Assembly: GCA_000980495.1 (NCBI GenBank)
Contig: LARN01000020.1
Span: 1 to 41,165 of the forward strand
Direction of reading: 5' to 3'
Origin: Acinetobacter sp. N54.MGS-139
GTDB taxonomy: Bacteria; Pseudomonadota; Gammaproteobacteria; Burkholderiales; Burkholderiaceae_F
Length of the DNA: 41,165 nt
A model generated the notes under the pieces. The model saw only the letters and a program-made list of their open reading frames with translations. It was not told where the DNA came from and did not search any database. The number at the start of each line of letters is the position of its first letter. Positions within the stretch are counted from its first letter, which is position 1. This document shows positions 19,503 to 28,314 of the stretch, piece after piece. Both the position numbers and the translations under genes were made by a program.

Positions 19503-19528
19503 TTATGGAGCCTCGTTAGGCTCCATAA
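19503..19528 (+). terminator. Perfect 10-bp hairpin between methyltransferase and dapA
   Basis: TTATGGAGCC and GGCTCCATAA pair perfectly around a six-base loop. The following bases CTTCTAT are only weakly T-rich, so termination efficiency is uncertain. It separates the rnm-methyltransferase run from dapA. Confidence 0.5.
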
Positions 19529-19587
19529 CTTCTATACAATGAATTTGATAAACCAACCAAGGATCTCACCTCAAGGAGTGACTGATA

Positions 19588-20469
19588 ATGATTAAAGGCA
19601 GTATTGTTGCACTGGTCTCGCCGATGTTCGAAGACGGCACCATTGACTACGACTCTTACCGCAACCTCATTGAAATGCACATTGCCGCCGGCACGAACGC
19701 CATCGTAGCCGTTGGTACAACCGGCGAAAGCCCGACGGTTGATTATGACGAACATAACGAACTGGTTCGCGTAGCTGTCGAAACGGCCGCCGGCCGCATC
19801 CCCGTGATTGCCGGCACAGGCTCTAACTCCACCAAAGAAGCGATTGAGCTTTCTGCCTACGCAGCCTCAGTCGGAGCAGATGCAACACTTCAAGTTGTTC
19901 CGTATTACAACAAACCGACACAGGAAGGTCTCTTCCAGCATTTCAAGGCGATTTCCGAAGCCGTGGATATTCCGATCATTCTCTACAACGTTCCAGGAAG
20001 AACAGTTGCTGATCTGAAGAACGACACCGTGCTTCGCCTCTTGGAACTGCCGAATGTTATCGGTTTGAAAGACGCCACCGGTGATTTGGGCCGCGCTTCC
20101 GAACTCTTGAGCCGTCTGCCGAAAGACCGTGAATTTGCGATTTACAGCGGCAACGACGATTCCGCGCTTGCCTTGATGCTGATGGGCGGCTCCGGCGTTA
20201 TTTCCGTGACTGCCAACGTGGCTCCGGAACTCATGAGCCGCATGTGTGCGATGGCTCTGGCCAATGATGTCATGGGTGCCCGTGAAATCAATGATCGCCT
20301 GATGCCCCTGCACAAAGAACTCTTCTGTGAACCGAACCCGATTGTTCCTAAGTGGGCTCTCCACAGAATGGGTCTGATTCCTCCGGGAATCCGTCTTCCT
20401 CTGACTCCGCTTTCCCCCTCGAAACACGAGCAGGTTGAGCGAGCATTGATGGTCGGCGGATGCATCTAA
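19588..20469 (+). CDS. dapA: 4-hydroxy-tetrahydrodipicolinate synthase
   Basis: Condenses aspartate semialdehyde with pyruvate, the first committed step of lysine and diaminopimelate synthesis. The 293 residues are the standard length. The Schiff-base lysine is K161 in VIGLKDATGD; the catalytic Tyr is Y133 in ILYNVPGRT; the substrate loop GTTGESPT is near residue 45. A strong AAGGAG ribosome binding site precedes the ATG. The bamC gene follows, the same pair as dapA-bamC in E. coli. Confidence 0.96.
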   Translation: MIKGSIVALVSPMFEDGTIDYDSYRNLIEMHIAAGTNAIVAVGTTGESPTVDYDEHNELVRVAVETAAGRIPVIAGTGSNSTKEAIELSAYAASVGADATLQVVPYYNKPTQEGLFQHFKAISEAVDIPIILYNVPGRTVADLKNDTVLRLLELPNVIGLKDATGDLGRASELLSRLPKDREFAIYSGNDDSALALMLMGGSGVISVTANVAPELMSRMCAMALANDVMGAREINDRLMPLHKELFCEPNPIVPKWALHRMGLIPPGIRLPLTPLSPSKHEQVERALMVGGCI

Positions 20470-20489
20470 TCTACTGAGCACCACGAAAG

Positions 20490-20516
20490 AGGCGGTATAA
20501 GCTAAAATTACCGCCT
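20490..20516 (+). terminator. Hairpin between dapA and bamC (attenuator or weak terminator)
   Basis: An 8-bp perfect stem (AGGCGGTA with TACCGCCT) lies 20 bases after dapA. The bases after it are T-rich but interrupted (TAATAGTTTTAATTTT). It probably reduces rather than blocks transcription into bamC. Confidence 0.5.
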
Positions 20517-20562
20517 TAATAGTTTTAATTTTCCCGATTTTCCAGGGAGTTGGAGTGACTAA

Positions 20563-21735
20563 ATGAGCAGATTTCCTCTGCGTGCCTGTACTGTTGCCGT
20601 CATTGCGGCCTCTTTGACCGGATGTCAGTACTTGGGTTCTAAATTTACAGACGAAAAGATTCAGTACGAGAGCACAACCAGCCGCGCTCCGTTAGAAATT
20701 CCGCCTGATCTTTCTCAGCTCCCGATGGACGATCGTTTTACCGTTCCCGGTAAGACTCAGACCGTTACCGCCACTCAGGTTGCTGAAACCGAACAGGCTC
20801 GCAAGAACGCTTCCGGCGCCGCTGTCGAAAACGGCACTGCTCCGGTTCTGCCCGCAACCGTCGTGACAAAAATTGTTAAAGACGGCAGCGAAAGATATAT
20901 CCAAGTCAACCTCCCGCCGGAACAGGTTTGGGAATCTCTGCTGGACTTCTGGCCTTCCGTCGGTCTTCAGGTTGAACGGGAAGATCCGCGCGCCGGCGTG
21001 ATGGAAACCAACTGGGCAGAAAACAAAGCCAATCTGCCGCAGGACATTATTCGAGCTACGCTCGGCAAACTTCTCGACTCCGTTTACTCCACCGGCGAAC
21101 GTGACCGTTACCGCACTCGTATCGAACGCAATGCAAACGGCGGTACGGATATTTACATCACGAACCGCCGCATGGTTGAAGTCTATACCAGCTCCAGCGA
21201 AGAGCACACCGCCTGGCAGCCGGCTCCGGCTGACAAAGAGCTCGAAGCTGAAATGCTGACTCGCTTGTCGCTGCGCTTGGAAAATGACTTCAATCCGAAG
21301 CAGAAGACCAGAGAAGAGATCGAAAAACAGCCTGCACTGCAGAAAGCCGCTCCGGTTTATGTCAGCCGTGAAATCAAGGGTGCCGACGGCAAGACCGAAG
21401 CCCTTGAAATCGACGAAGACTTCGACCGCGCCTGGAGACGCGTGGGCGTCGGCCTCGATCGTGTCGGTCTGAACATTGAAGACCGCGACCGTTCTGCCGG
21501 CATTTACTACATCCGTTACCTGGATCCGGACTACGAAGTTAAGAAGCGCAACGACGAAGGTCTCTTCAGCCGCTGGTTCTCGAAAGAAAAACCCGTCGAT
21601 GCACCGCTTTATCGTGTCAAACTTGTTTCTGACGGTAATAAGACAACTGTCACCGCAATGCCTGACAGTGATAAGACCGATCCTTTGAGCACTTCTGCAA
21701 GAATTTTGAATCTGCTCCAAGAACAAGTCAGATAA
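20563..21735 (+). CDS. bamC: Outer membrane assembly lipoprotein BamC
   Basis: A lipoprotein of the BAM complex, which inserts beta-barrel proteins into the outer membrane. The signal peptide ends in a lipobox LTGC, so Cys21 would be lipidated. After a flexible stretch with the conserved YESTTSRAPLEIPPDL region (the part that contacts BamD), two helix-grip domains follow at about 105-220 and 260-390, as known for BamC. The 390 residues are within the family's range. Gene order after dapA matches E. coli. A terminator follows. Confidence 0.9.
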   Translation: MSRFPLRACTVAVIAASLTGCQYLGSKFTDEKIQYESTTSRAPLEIPPDLSQLPMDDRFTVPGKTQTVTATQVAETEQARKNASGAAVENGTAPVLPATVVTKIVKDGSERYIQVNLPPEQVWESLLDFWPSVGLQVEREDPRAGVMETNWAENKANLPQDIIRATLGKLLDSVYSTGERDRYRTRIERNANGGTDIYITNRRMVEVYTSSSEEHTAWQPAPADKELEAEMLTRLSLRLENDFNPKQKTREEIEKQPALQKAAPVYVSREIKGADGKTEALEIDEDFDRAWRRVGVGLDRVGLNIEDRDRSAGIYYIRYLDPDYEVKKRNDEGLFSRWFSKEKPVDAPLYRVKLVSDGNKTTVTAMPDSDKTDPLSTSARILNLLQEQVR

Positions 21736-21753
21736 AAATTCAAATCAAATTCG

Positions 21754-21784
21754 AAGCCGGCGCCCTGAAAACGTCGGCTTTTTC
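21754..21784 (+). terminator. Rho-independent terminator after bamC
   Basis: Stem AAGCCGGCG with CGTCGGCTT (one G-U pair) around a nine-base loop, followed by four T residues. Confidence 0.75.
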
Positions 21785-21799
21785 ATAGGAGAATATAAA

Positions 21800-22275
21800 T
21801 TGCGCAGAACTGACCGCGAAGTTACTGATGCTCAGAAGATGAAAGCGATTCTTGATCGCTGCAAAATCGTGAGCTACGCCATGTGGGACGGGAAAAACCT
21901 TACGCAGTGATCATGAACTTCGGCTACGAATTTACGCCCGAAGGGAAGCTCCGTCTCTACAGCCACAGCGCTCTTGAAGGTAAGAAAGTTTCCATCATCC
22001 GCGGCATCTGCAATAAAGCGGCTGCGATTATGGAGTGCGGAGAACGCGTCGTCATTGATCCCGAAATTCCCTGCAAGAGCGGCTCGGCTTTCCAAAGCAT
22101 CATGGCCAGCGGCACAATGAAAATCCTTCAAGGTTCGGAAGCTCGTCACGCGCTCGAAGTTTTCTATCGCCACCAGACCGGAGTGGTGCCTCCCTTCCCG
22201 GAAGGTGCGGAAAACTTCGTCACGATGTTCTGCCTTGAGTGCGATGAGTACACCTGCAAAATCTGCGTGAAATAA
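21800..22275 (+). pseudogene. PNPOx-like flavin-binding protein (NimA-related), frame broken by one base
   Basis: A TTG start at 21800 with AGGAGA seven bases upstream gives RRTDREVTDAQKMKAIL and then SYAMWDG, the typical opening of NimA-like pyridoxamine-phosphate-oxidase-fold proteins. The frame then ends at TGA 21908. Shifting back one base at 21892-21898 (sequence GAAAAAC) joins it to EKPYAVIMNFGYEFTPEGKLRLY and on to 22275, ending CDEYTCKICVK. Together they form about 158 residues, a normal family length. The break is either a deletion of one G from a run, a sequencing error, or -1 frameshifting. The downstream part alone could start at GTG 21883 but would lack the N-terminal helix. Confidence 0.8.
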
Positions 22276-22354
22276 CCGTTCTGAGGCAATTTACCGTCTG
22301 AACAGCGTCGCAGACTGCTAGGATGAGGCACGTCAAAAAGGAAGATTTAAAACG

Positions 22355-22873
22355 ATGGCAGAAACAGTAATTGGAAAAGATACGGTTGCTTGGCTGAAGA
22401 TCGATGTTTTTGATCTCACCGGAAATCAGTTGCAGGAAGGTCCGGAAGAAGGCTGGCAGGTGCTCTTCGGACACAATGATATTTTTCCGAAACTCGAACA
22501 AGCCTTGATGAGCAAGAAGGCCGGAGATTCCGTTACGCTGACCCTGGAACCGGAAGATGCTTTCGGAGAAAGCGAACCGGAACTGATTCGCTCTGTTCCG
22601 CTGAATTTGCTCGGCGATAATGTTGAACCCGGCATGAAAGTGGAAGGCGTCCCCGGAGAGCCGAGTGACGGAAGAATATATACCGTGATCGGCAGCGATG
22701 AAAATCACGTTTTCTTAGACGGCAATCATCCGTTCGCAGGCTGGGCGCTCAAGTTTGTTGTTAAAGTCCTGAAGGTGGAAAAAGCGACTCCCGAAGAAGT
22801 CGAGGAGATGGAGGCTCCGGAACTCTTAGAAGTTGCAGACCTCGTTAAAGAGGCTTCTGAAACTAAACATTGA
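22355..22873 (+). CDS. FKBP-type peptidyl-prolyl isomerase, SlyD/SlpA-like
   Basis: A cytoplasmic prolyl isomerase and chaperone of 172 residues. The FKBP core is visible in VLFGHNDIFPKLEQAL, KAGDSVTLTLEPEDAFGE and the C-terminal strand. The middle of the protein is the inserted IF chaperone domain of SlyD-type proteins, and HVFLDGNHPFAGWALKF is its characteristic return to the core. The His-rich metal tail of E. coli SlyD is absent; only a short acidic tail is seen. The start ATG at 22355 follows AAGGAAG by about ten bases. Confidence 0.87.
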   Translation: MAETVIGKDTVAWLKIDVFDLTGNQLQEGPEEGWQVLFGHNDIFPKLEQALMSKKAGDSVTLTLEPEDAFGESEPELIRSVPLNLLGDNVEPGMKVEGVPGEPSDGRIYTVIGSDENHVFLDGNHPFAGWALKFVVKVLKVEKATPEEVEEMEAPELLEVADLVKEASETKH

Positions 22874-22905
22874 TTCACACAGGAATCACGGTCCCAGAAA
22901 TAAGA

Positions 22906-22930
22906 ACGGCTCGATAACTTGTCGAGCCGT
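22906..22930. terminator. Hairpin between convergent FKBP gene and mutS
   Basis: Perfect 9-bp stem ACGGCTCGA with TCGAGCCGT around a seven-base loop, between two converging genes. T-rich bases on both sides are interrupted, so it is probably a bidirectional terminator of moderate strength. Confidence 0.6.
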
Positions 22931-22958
22931 CTGTCTAATCGGATACGCCGGAAGAATG

Positions 22959-25604
22959 CTATTTGGTTTCTTTTGCTTTCTTTTGCAGGTCAGCCAATAA
23001 TTCCCAAGCCTGGCGCGGCGAGAGATCATCCATCGAAACATCTGCGAGCTTATCCCTGAGTTCGAGCAGCTCGGGATCCTCTTCGGGAAGCTCTTCTTCC
23101 GGGAAGATCGTTGTCGAAGCCTCTGAGGCAACGAACAGGTCTAATTGTTTATCGTCCGTTTGAGCCGCGCGTTCTTCAAGTTTTAAGAGCACCTTTTGTG
23201 CGCCTCGAATCACGCTTCTCGGAATGCCTGCGAGCTTAGCAACAGCGATACCGTAGCTTTGATTGGCGGCGCCGGGTCGGATTTCGTGCAGGAAAACAAT
23301 GTTCTTCGAGCTTTCTGCGGCAGCGACATGAACATTGACGACATCGGGCAGCGTCTTTTCTAACTGCGTCAGCTCAAAATAATGTGTTGCAAAGAGCGTC
23401 AGGCTTCTGCAGTTAACAACCAAATCCTCTGCGATCGCGGCTGCCAGAGATAACCCGTCAAAGGTAGATGTACCCCGACCGACTTCATCCATAAGAACCA
23501 GGCTCTTATCGGTGGCCTGACGAAGGATCGAAGCGGTTTCGGTCATTTCTACCATGAACGTGGAAAGTCCTCTTGCCAGATCGTCTGCGGCGCCGATACG
23601 GGTCAGGATTTTATCGATGACGCCGATGTCCGCGCTCTCTGCGGGAACAAAGCTTCCGCTGTAAGCCAAAAGAACAATCAGAGCGATGGAACGCATGTAC
23701 GTGGATTTACCGCCCATGTTCGGGCCGGTAATGATGTGCAGACGATGCTGGGCATCGAGATCGCAGTCATTAGGTACATAGTTCTCGATCGTTTCTTCAA
23801 CGACCGGGTGCCGGGCGCCCTTGATCTCAACAGAGGTCACCGGAACGAAATTCGGCTTGATCCAACGGTACGTATCGGCGTGCTGAGCAAAAGAAGAAAG
23901 CGCATCAAGGACGCTGACGCCGTGGGCAGAATTCAGAAGATCCTGACAGAAAGGCTTGCACTTAAGAATGAGTTCTTCGTAGAGCTGTTTTTCCAAGGCT
24001 TTGGATCGTTCCTCGGCGCTGACCGCTTTATCTTCAAAAGCTTTGAGCTCCGGCGTGATGTAGCGCTCAACGTTTTTCAGCGTTTGGCGGCGGCGGTAAT
24101 CGGTCGGTACTTTGTCGATCTGACCTTTTGGTACCTCAATGAAGTAACCTTGAACGCTGTTGAATTCCACTCGAAGATTAGGAATGCCCGTCCGTTCTTT
24201 TTCACGGGCTTCGTAGTCAACTAAGAATTGACCGCCGTGATTCTTAAGAGCGCGGAGTTCGTCGAGTTCAGCATTAAAGCCTTCCGCGATGACATTTCCG
24301 TCGCGAATAAAGGTACTGGGCTCTTTTTTGAGCGAAGCACAAAGAAGCTGATAAAGCTCTTCAGGAAGCGGCAGCTCTTCTGCGGTTTCTTTAAGAAGTT
24401 CGGAATCGAGATCCGAAAGATTCTCAGCAATCACATTGAGAGAGGGAAGGGCATCGCGTAAAGCGGCAAGCTCTCGAGGTTTGACCGAGCCTAAGGCAAT
24501 GCGGGTAGCCGTTCGTTCGAAGTCAGGAATGCCTTTTAAGAACTCGTTGATGTTTTCTAACTTCTCCATCGAGTCCAATAGGATCTCGACGGCATCCGAA
24601 CGTTTAGCAGCTTGAGCCTGTTCTCTGCATGGGGAAGTCAGCCAGGAGGCGAGACGGCGGCTTCCCATCGCCGTACGGCAATGGTCCATTGTCGAGAAGA
24701 GCGTGTTGGTCTGCTCTCCGCGAAGCGTTCGGACGATTTCTAAGTTTCTGCGGGAGGCCGCATCAAGGCCTAAGTGGTCATTGTCCGTTTCGCGGGTAAT
24801 TGCCGTGATGTGCGTTAAGTCGGTTCCCTGAGTAGAGCGGGCATATTCGGCTACGACGCCGGCGGCCGTGATCAAAATGTCGGAGTCTGCAATCCCGAAA
24901 GGCTCAAGAGTGGAGGTTCCGAATTGCTTCAGCAGTGTCTTTTCGGCACGAATTCGATCAAAGTGCCAGTCGGGGAGGGCAGAAACGGAACGATCCGGGA
25001 AACGCTCTTCGGCGAGTTCGCGGTCACGGTCTGCAATCAAAATCTCGGACGGATTGATGCGTTCGATTTCATTGATAAGGCCGGCCTCAGTCGTTTCCAT
25101 GGCCTTGAAGACACCGGAAGAAATGGTCATCCAAGCTAATCCGACGGCGCTCCCTTTGCCCTGAAGATAAACGGCGAGCAGCGTGCTTTCCGACCGATCA
25201 TTTAAAAGACTTTCATCGGTTAGCGTGCCCGGCGTGATCGTACGAACCAGCTTCCTTTCCATTAAGCCTTTGCCCGGAGTGCCGAGCTGCTCGCAGATGC
25301 CGACGCTGAAGCCTTGATTGACCAAACGAACCAAATACTGATCCAAGGTCATGTAGGGAATTCCGGCCATCGGAATGCGCGTTCCGGAGTTGGTAGAAGA
25401 ACGCGATGTCAGCGTAAGCCCGAGCACCTTATGGACGAGTTCGGCGTCTTCGAAAAAGGTTTCGTAGAAGTCGCCCATTCGATACATGATCAATAAGGTC
25501 GGGTTGTCGCGTTTGATCTGAATAAACTGATGCATTGCCGGCGTAAAGCTCAGCAGATCCTGCTCACTAATATTGGCAATCGAGGCGATAGACTTGTCGG
25601 TCAT
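22959..25604 (-). CDS. mutS: DNA mismatch repair protein MutS
   Basis: Recognises mismatches and small loops and starts methyl- or nick-directed repair with MutL. The mismatch-contact motif is visible as MGDFYETFF close to the N-terminus. The C-terminal ABC-type ATPase has Walker A GPNMGGKSTYMR (about residue 625) and Walker B LVLMDEVGRGTSTFDGL. About 881 residues, the usual length. The ATG at 25604 gives MTDKSIAS. A longer in-frame ATG at 25700 is rejected because the extra codons run through the terminator of suhB. No clear ribosome binding site precedes 25604. Confidence 0.95.
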   Translation of the reverse strand: MTDKSIASIANISEQDLLSFTPAMHQFIQIKRDNPTLLIMYRMGDFYETFFEDAELVHKVLGLTLTSRSSTNSGTRIPMAGIPYMTLDQYLVRLVNQGFSVGICEQLGTPGKGLMERKLVRTITPGTLTDESLLNDRSESTLLAVYLQGKGSAVGLAWMTISSGVFKAMETTEAGLINEIERINPSEILIADRDRELAEERFPDRSVSALPDWHFDRIRAEKTLLKQFGTSTLEPFGIADSDILITAAGVVAEYARSTQGTDLTHITAITRETDNDHLGLDAASRRNLEIVRTLRGEQTNTLFSTMDHCRTAMGSRRLASWLTSPCREQAQAAKRSDAVEILLDSMEKLENINEFLKGIPDFERTATRIALGSVKPRELAALRDALPSLNVIAENLSDLDSELLKETAEELPLPEELYQLLCASLKKEPSTFIRDGNVIAEGFNAELDELRALKNHGGQFLVDYEAREKERTGIPNLRVEFNSVQGYFIEVPKGQIDKVPTDYRRRQTLKNVERYITPELKAFEDKAVSAEERSKALEKQLYEELILKCKPFCQDLLNSAHGVSVLDALSSFAQHADTYRWIKPNFVPVTSVEIKGARHPVVEETIENYVPNDCDLDAQHRLHIITGPNMGGKSTYMRSIALIVLLAYSGSFVPAESADIGVIDKILTRIGAADDLARGLSTFMVEMTETASILRQATDKSLVLMDEVGRGTSTFDGLSLAAAIAEDLVVNCRSLTLFATHYFELTQLEKTLPDVVNVHVAAAESSKNIVFLHEIRPGAANQSYGIAVAKLAGIPRSVIRGAQKVLLKLEERAAQTDDKQLDLFVASEASTTIFPEEELPEEDPELLELRDKLADVSMDDLSPRQAWELLADLQKKAKETK

Positions 25605-25661
25605 TGATACTAAAAAATAAGCGGCGTTGGTTGATGATATCTCAACGGACGAAAAATCGAT

Positions 25662-25693
25662 AAAAAAAGCCTTCGGACGGTTCGCCGAAGGCT
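25662..25693 (-). terminator. Rho-independent terminator after suhB
   Basis: Read on the minus strand, AGCCTTCGG and CCGAAGGCT form a 9-bp stem with an eight-base loop, followed by seven T residues. It separates suhB from mutS. Confidence 0.85.
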
Positions 25694-25715
25694 GTATCAA
25701 AGTTTGCGCTAAAGA

Positions 25716-26645
25716 TTAAGCTTGGCGGCCTTGAATGACGCTGATCATTTCCGGGAAGATCTTCGGAGCGGCGGCAATGATTTCACCTTTCTGAAGATAA
25801 TCACCTTCGCCGGAGAAGTCGGTAACGAAGGCGCCGGCTTCACGGGCAATCAAAGCTCCGGCGGCGATATCCCAAATCTTGATGCCTTTTTCCCAATAGC
25901 CGTCAAAACGACCGCAGGCCGTCCAGCACAGATCTAAGGCGGCGGAACCGATACGGCGCAGACCGCAGGTCTTTTCCATCATGACCTTCATAGACTTGAT
26001 GTAAGCGTCGTAGTTATCGCCTTCGCGGAAGGGGAAGCCGGTGGCAAGCAGTGCATCCTGCATGGAATTGCAGCCGGAGACGCGGATACGGCGGGAATCA
26101 AGGTAAGCACCTTTGCCTTTGGTAGCGGTAAAGAGCTCATTGGCCATCGCGTGGTAGACGACGGCATGGAGCGGCTGACCGTTTTTCAGCAAAGCGATGG
26201 AAACGGCAAACTGAGGAATTCCGTGAATAAAGTTGGTAGTGCCGTCGAGCGGATCAATGACCCAAGTGTATTCGGCGTCTTTCTTGCCGCTCTCGCCGGA
26301 TTCTTCACCGAGGAATGCGTGATCGGGATAGGCAGTCTTAAGCGTTTCTAAGATAACGCGTTCGCATTCTTTGTCGACTTCAGTGACGTAGTCGCCGAGG
26401 CTCTTGTTGGAGATCTGAAGATTGCTGCGGTCACGGAAAGCAATGACCTGGATCTTGCCGGCATCGCGAGCAGCCTTAATTGCCATATTGAGCATACCTT
26501 CATTCTGCATGGGCAGAGAAGGAGCGGGGCGGTAATGTTTCTTCTGATCGCCGTTTTCAGCGCTTTTACGGCTGGCTGAGCGAGGAGCGCGTTTTTTTTC
26601 GGTAGCCTTTGTCGTTTTTGCCATCGGCTTAGTTGTGGTTGCCAT
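25716..26645 (-). CDS. suhB: Inositol monophosphatase family protein SuhB with basic N-terminal extension
   Basis: A Mg2+-dependent phosphatase of the inositol monophosphatase family; E. coli SuhB also acts in rRNA antitermination. The catalytic motifs are GEESG (metal Glu), WVIDPLDGTTNF (metal Asp residues) and WDIAAG near the C-terminus. The family core normally begins near MLNMAIKAARDAGK, which here is residue 51. The first 50 residues are an extra Lys/Arg/Thr-rich, low-complexity stretch. The long start is supported by AGAGGA five bases before the ATG at 26645. The extension may bind nucleic acid, which is inference. It is divergent from trmJ. Confidence 0.9.
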   Translation of the reverse strand: MATTTKPMAKTTKATEKKRAPRSASRKSAENGDQKKHYRPAPSLPMQNEGMLNMAIKAARDAGKIQVIAFRDRSNLQISNKSLGDYVTEVDKECERVILETLKTAYPDHAFLGEESGESGKKDAEYTWVIDPLDGTTNFIHGIPQFAVSIALLKNGQPLHAVVYHAMANELFTATKGKGAYLDSRRIRVSGCNSMQDALLATGFPFREGDNYDAYIKSMKVMMEKTCGLRRIGSAALDLCWTACGRFDGYWEKGIKIWDIAAGALIAREAGAFVTDFSGEGDYLQKGEIIAAAPKIFPEMISVIQGRQA

Positions 26646-26670
26646 TTATTCCTCTGATGAACTTTTTATG

Positions 26671-26686
26671 CACCGCCTCAGCGGTG
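26671..26686. promoter_or_regulatory. Inverted repeat in the suhB-trmJ divergent region
   Basis: CACCGC-CTCA-GCGGTG is a perfect 6-bp inverted repeat in the 87-base gap between the two divergent starts. It could be an operator or an mRNA hairpin; it has no T run. Confidence 0.35.
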
Positions 26687-26732
26687 AAGTAAACTTTAGA
26701 ATCCGAAATTTTACCTCAAGAGACAGTAGTTT

Positions 26733-27530
26733 ATGGACTTCCTTCCCCAACGAGGGCGTATCCGCTTCGTTCTCGTTTCACCGAGCCACCCGGGCAATAT
26801 CGGTTCTGCCGCAAGGGCGATTAAGACCATGGGATTTAACCGTCTATACGTCGTGAGCCCCCGTCATCCCGAGTACCGCACCGATTTGGATGCGATTGCT
26901 TTTTCTACCCATGCGGTCGATGTCCTGCAAAACAGCGTCTGCACTGAGACACTTTTGGAAGCGTTAAAAGATGTTTCTTTTGCCTGTGCGCTCTCCGGCT
27001 ACGATCGTGAGTTCGGACCTCCTTTGGCAGACCTGCAGACTTCCTGCGAAATGGTCAAGGCCCGTTTAGAAGAAAACCCGCAGGAAGAGATCGCCTTTGT
27101 ATTCGGAACGGAAAGGAGCGGTCTCACAAACGAAGAAATGATGCTCTGTCAGCTGTGTACGGCAATTCCTGCCAATCCGGAGTGCGACTCTTTGAATTTA
27201 GCTCAGGCAGTGCAGGTGACCGCTTACCAGGCTCAGCAGACCCTTCGCGGAAGGGCCCTGGACGCACATGCTAATCGTTTTGAAGGTGAGCCGCCCGCAA
27301 GTGTTGAAGCCATTGAAGGACTGTATGAACATCTCGAAGCGGCAATGATTGCATGCGGAGCTCTGAACCCGGAACGCCCGAAGCTGATGATGCCCAAACT
27401 GAAAAGAATTTTGTCTCGATCCGGTTTAAGCGCTCCTGATGTCGATATGCTTAGGGGTATCTGCGCTGCGATTATTTGTCCGCGGGCAGAGCGCAGCGGA
27501 AGAAAAACGAATAAAGACGGACAGCAATAA
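26733..27530 (+). CDS. trmJ: tRNA (cytidine/uridine-2'-O-)-methyltransferase TrmJ
   Basis: Methylates the 2'-hydroxyl of nucleotide 32 in the anticodon loop of several tRNAs. It is a SPOUT-class enzyme. [23 protein letters not shown] is the N-terminal SPOUT signature with the catalytic Arg. [13 protein letters not shown] and [16 protein letters not shown] are the knot motifs that bind SAM. A helical C-terminal extension (about 170-265) is typical of TrmJ and distinguishes it from shorter TrmL. It is followed after 16 bases by cysE. Confidence 0.92.
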   Translation: MDFLPQRGRIRFVLVSPSHPGNIGSAARAIKTMGFNRLYVVSPRHPEYRTDLDAIAFSTHAVDVLQNSVCTETLLEALKDVSFACALSGYDREFGPPLADLQTSCEMVKARLEENPQEEIAFVFGTERSGLTNEEMMLCQLCTAIPANPECDSLNLAQAVQVTAYQAQQTLRGRALDAHANRFEGEPPASVEAIEGLYEHLEAAMIACGALNPERPKLMMPKLKRILSRSGLSAPDVDMLRGICAAIICPRAERSGRKTNKDGQQ

Positions 27531-27546
27531 AAAATCAGAGGGAAGG

Positions 27547-28245
27547 ATGTTTTCGAGAATCAAAGGCGACGTCGACTCCATTTACGAAAGAGATCCAGCT
27601 GCTCATTCACGCTGGGAGGTTCTGCTTTGTTATCCCGGGCTGCATGCCATCATTGCGCACCGTGCTGCGCACTGGTTATGGAATAAAAACTGGAAAGTAA
27701 CGGCAAGAGCACTTTCTCAGTGCAATCGTTTCCTCACCGGTATTGAAATCCATCCCGCTGCCAAGATCGGAGACCGGGTGCTGATCGATCACGGAATGGG
27801 TGTTGTGATCGGAGAGACGGCAGAAGTCGGAGACGACTGCACGATTTACCACGGCGTGACCTTGGGCGGAACGTCCCTTGCCTCGGGAACGAAGCGGCAT
27901 CCGACGATCGGTAAAAACGTTATTGTCGGGGCCGGCGCCAAGATTCTCGGCGGCTTTGAAATTGGGGACAACTGCCGCATCGGCAGTAATGCTGTTGTGA
28001 TCAAAGCGCTCCCGCCGAATTCAACGGCGGTGGGAAACCCGGCTCGAATTGTTGATAAATCAAAGAAAGCCGAGCCCAAAAAAGAGCCGGAAACCCAGCC
28101 TGATCCGAAAACCCAGGTTCGCTTAGCAGCCTACGGTGTGGTCGCAAACGAAGAAGACCCGTACGTAGAGAAGATCAAATCGCTTGAAAAACTGCTTCAG
28201 GCGCAGCAGGCTCGCTTGGACGAAATGGAAAAGAAGATCAGCTGA
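27547..28245 (+). CDS. cysE: Serine O-acetyltransferase
   Basis: Makes O-acetylserine from serine and acetyl-CoA, the entry to cysteine synthesis. The 232 residues show an N-terminal helical part with [17 protein letters not shown], then a left-handed beta-helix of hexapeptide repeats with [17 protein letters not shown] and the coenzyme A loop [18 protein letters not shown]. The last 60 residues are a Lys/Pro/Glu-rich linker and a short coiled coil, longer than in E. coli CysE. The start at ATG 27547 follows GGAAGG closely; an upstream in-frame ATG at 27439 lies inside trmJ and is rejected. Confidence 0.93.
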   Translation: MFSRIKGDVDSIYERDPAAHSRWEVLLCYPGLHAIIAHRAAHWLWNKNWKVTARALSQCNRFLTGIEIHPAAKIGDRVLIDHGMGVVIGETAEVGDDCTIYHGVTLGGTSLASGTKRHPTIGKNVIVGAGAKILGGFEIGDNCRIGSNAVVIKALPPNSTAVGNPARIVDKSKKAEPKKEPETQPDPKTQVRLAAYGVVANEEDPYVEKIKSLEKLLQAQQARLDEMEKKIS

Positions 28246-28264
28246 GCGCACCTGAAACAATCCT

Positions 28265-28291
28265 CAAAAAAGTGCAGCCCGCAGGCTGCAC
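28265..28291 (-). terminator. Terminator of the acyl-CoA synthetase operon
   Basis: Perfect 8-bp stem GTGCAGCC with GGCTGCAC around a four-base loop. On the minus strand six T residues follow directly, so it mainly ends the minus-strand operon; it may also affect cysE. Confidence 0.8.
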
Positions 28292-28314
28292 GAATCAAAC
28301 AGACCAAATCCGGG

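Noticed and set aside
20692..21726. 344-codon antisense frame within bamC
   Set aside because: Antisense to a clear BamC with lipobox; composition typical of a shadow frame.
25605..25700. Longer N-terminus for MutS
   Set aside because: The extra codons run through the suhB terminator; the family start matches the ATG at 25604.
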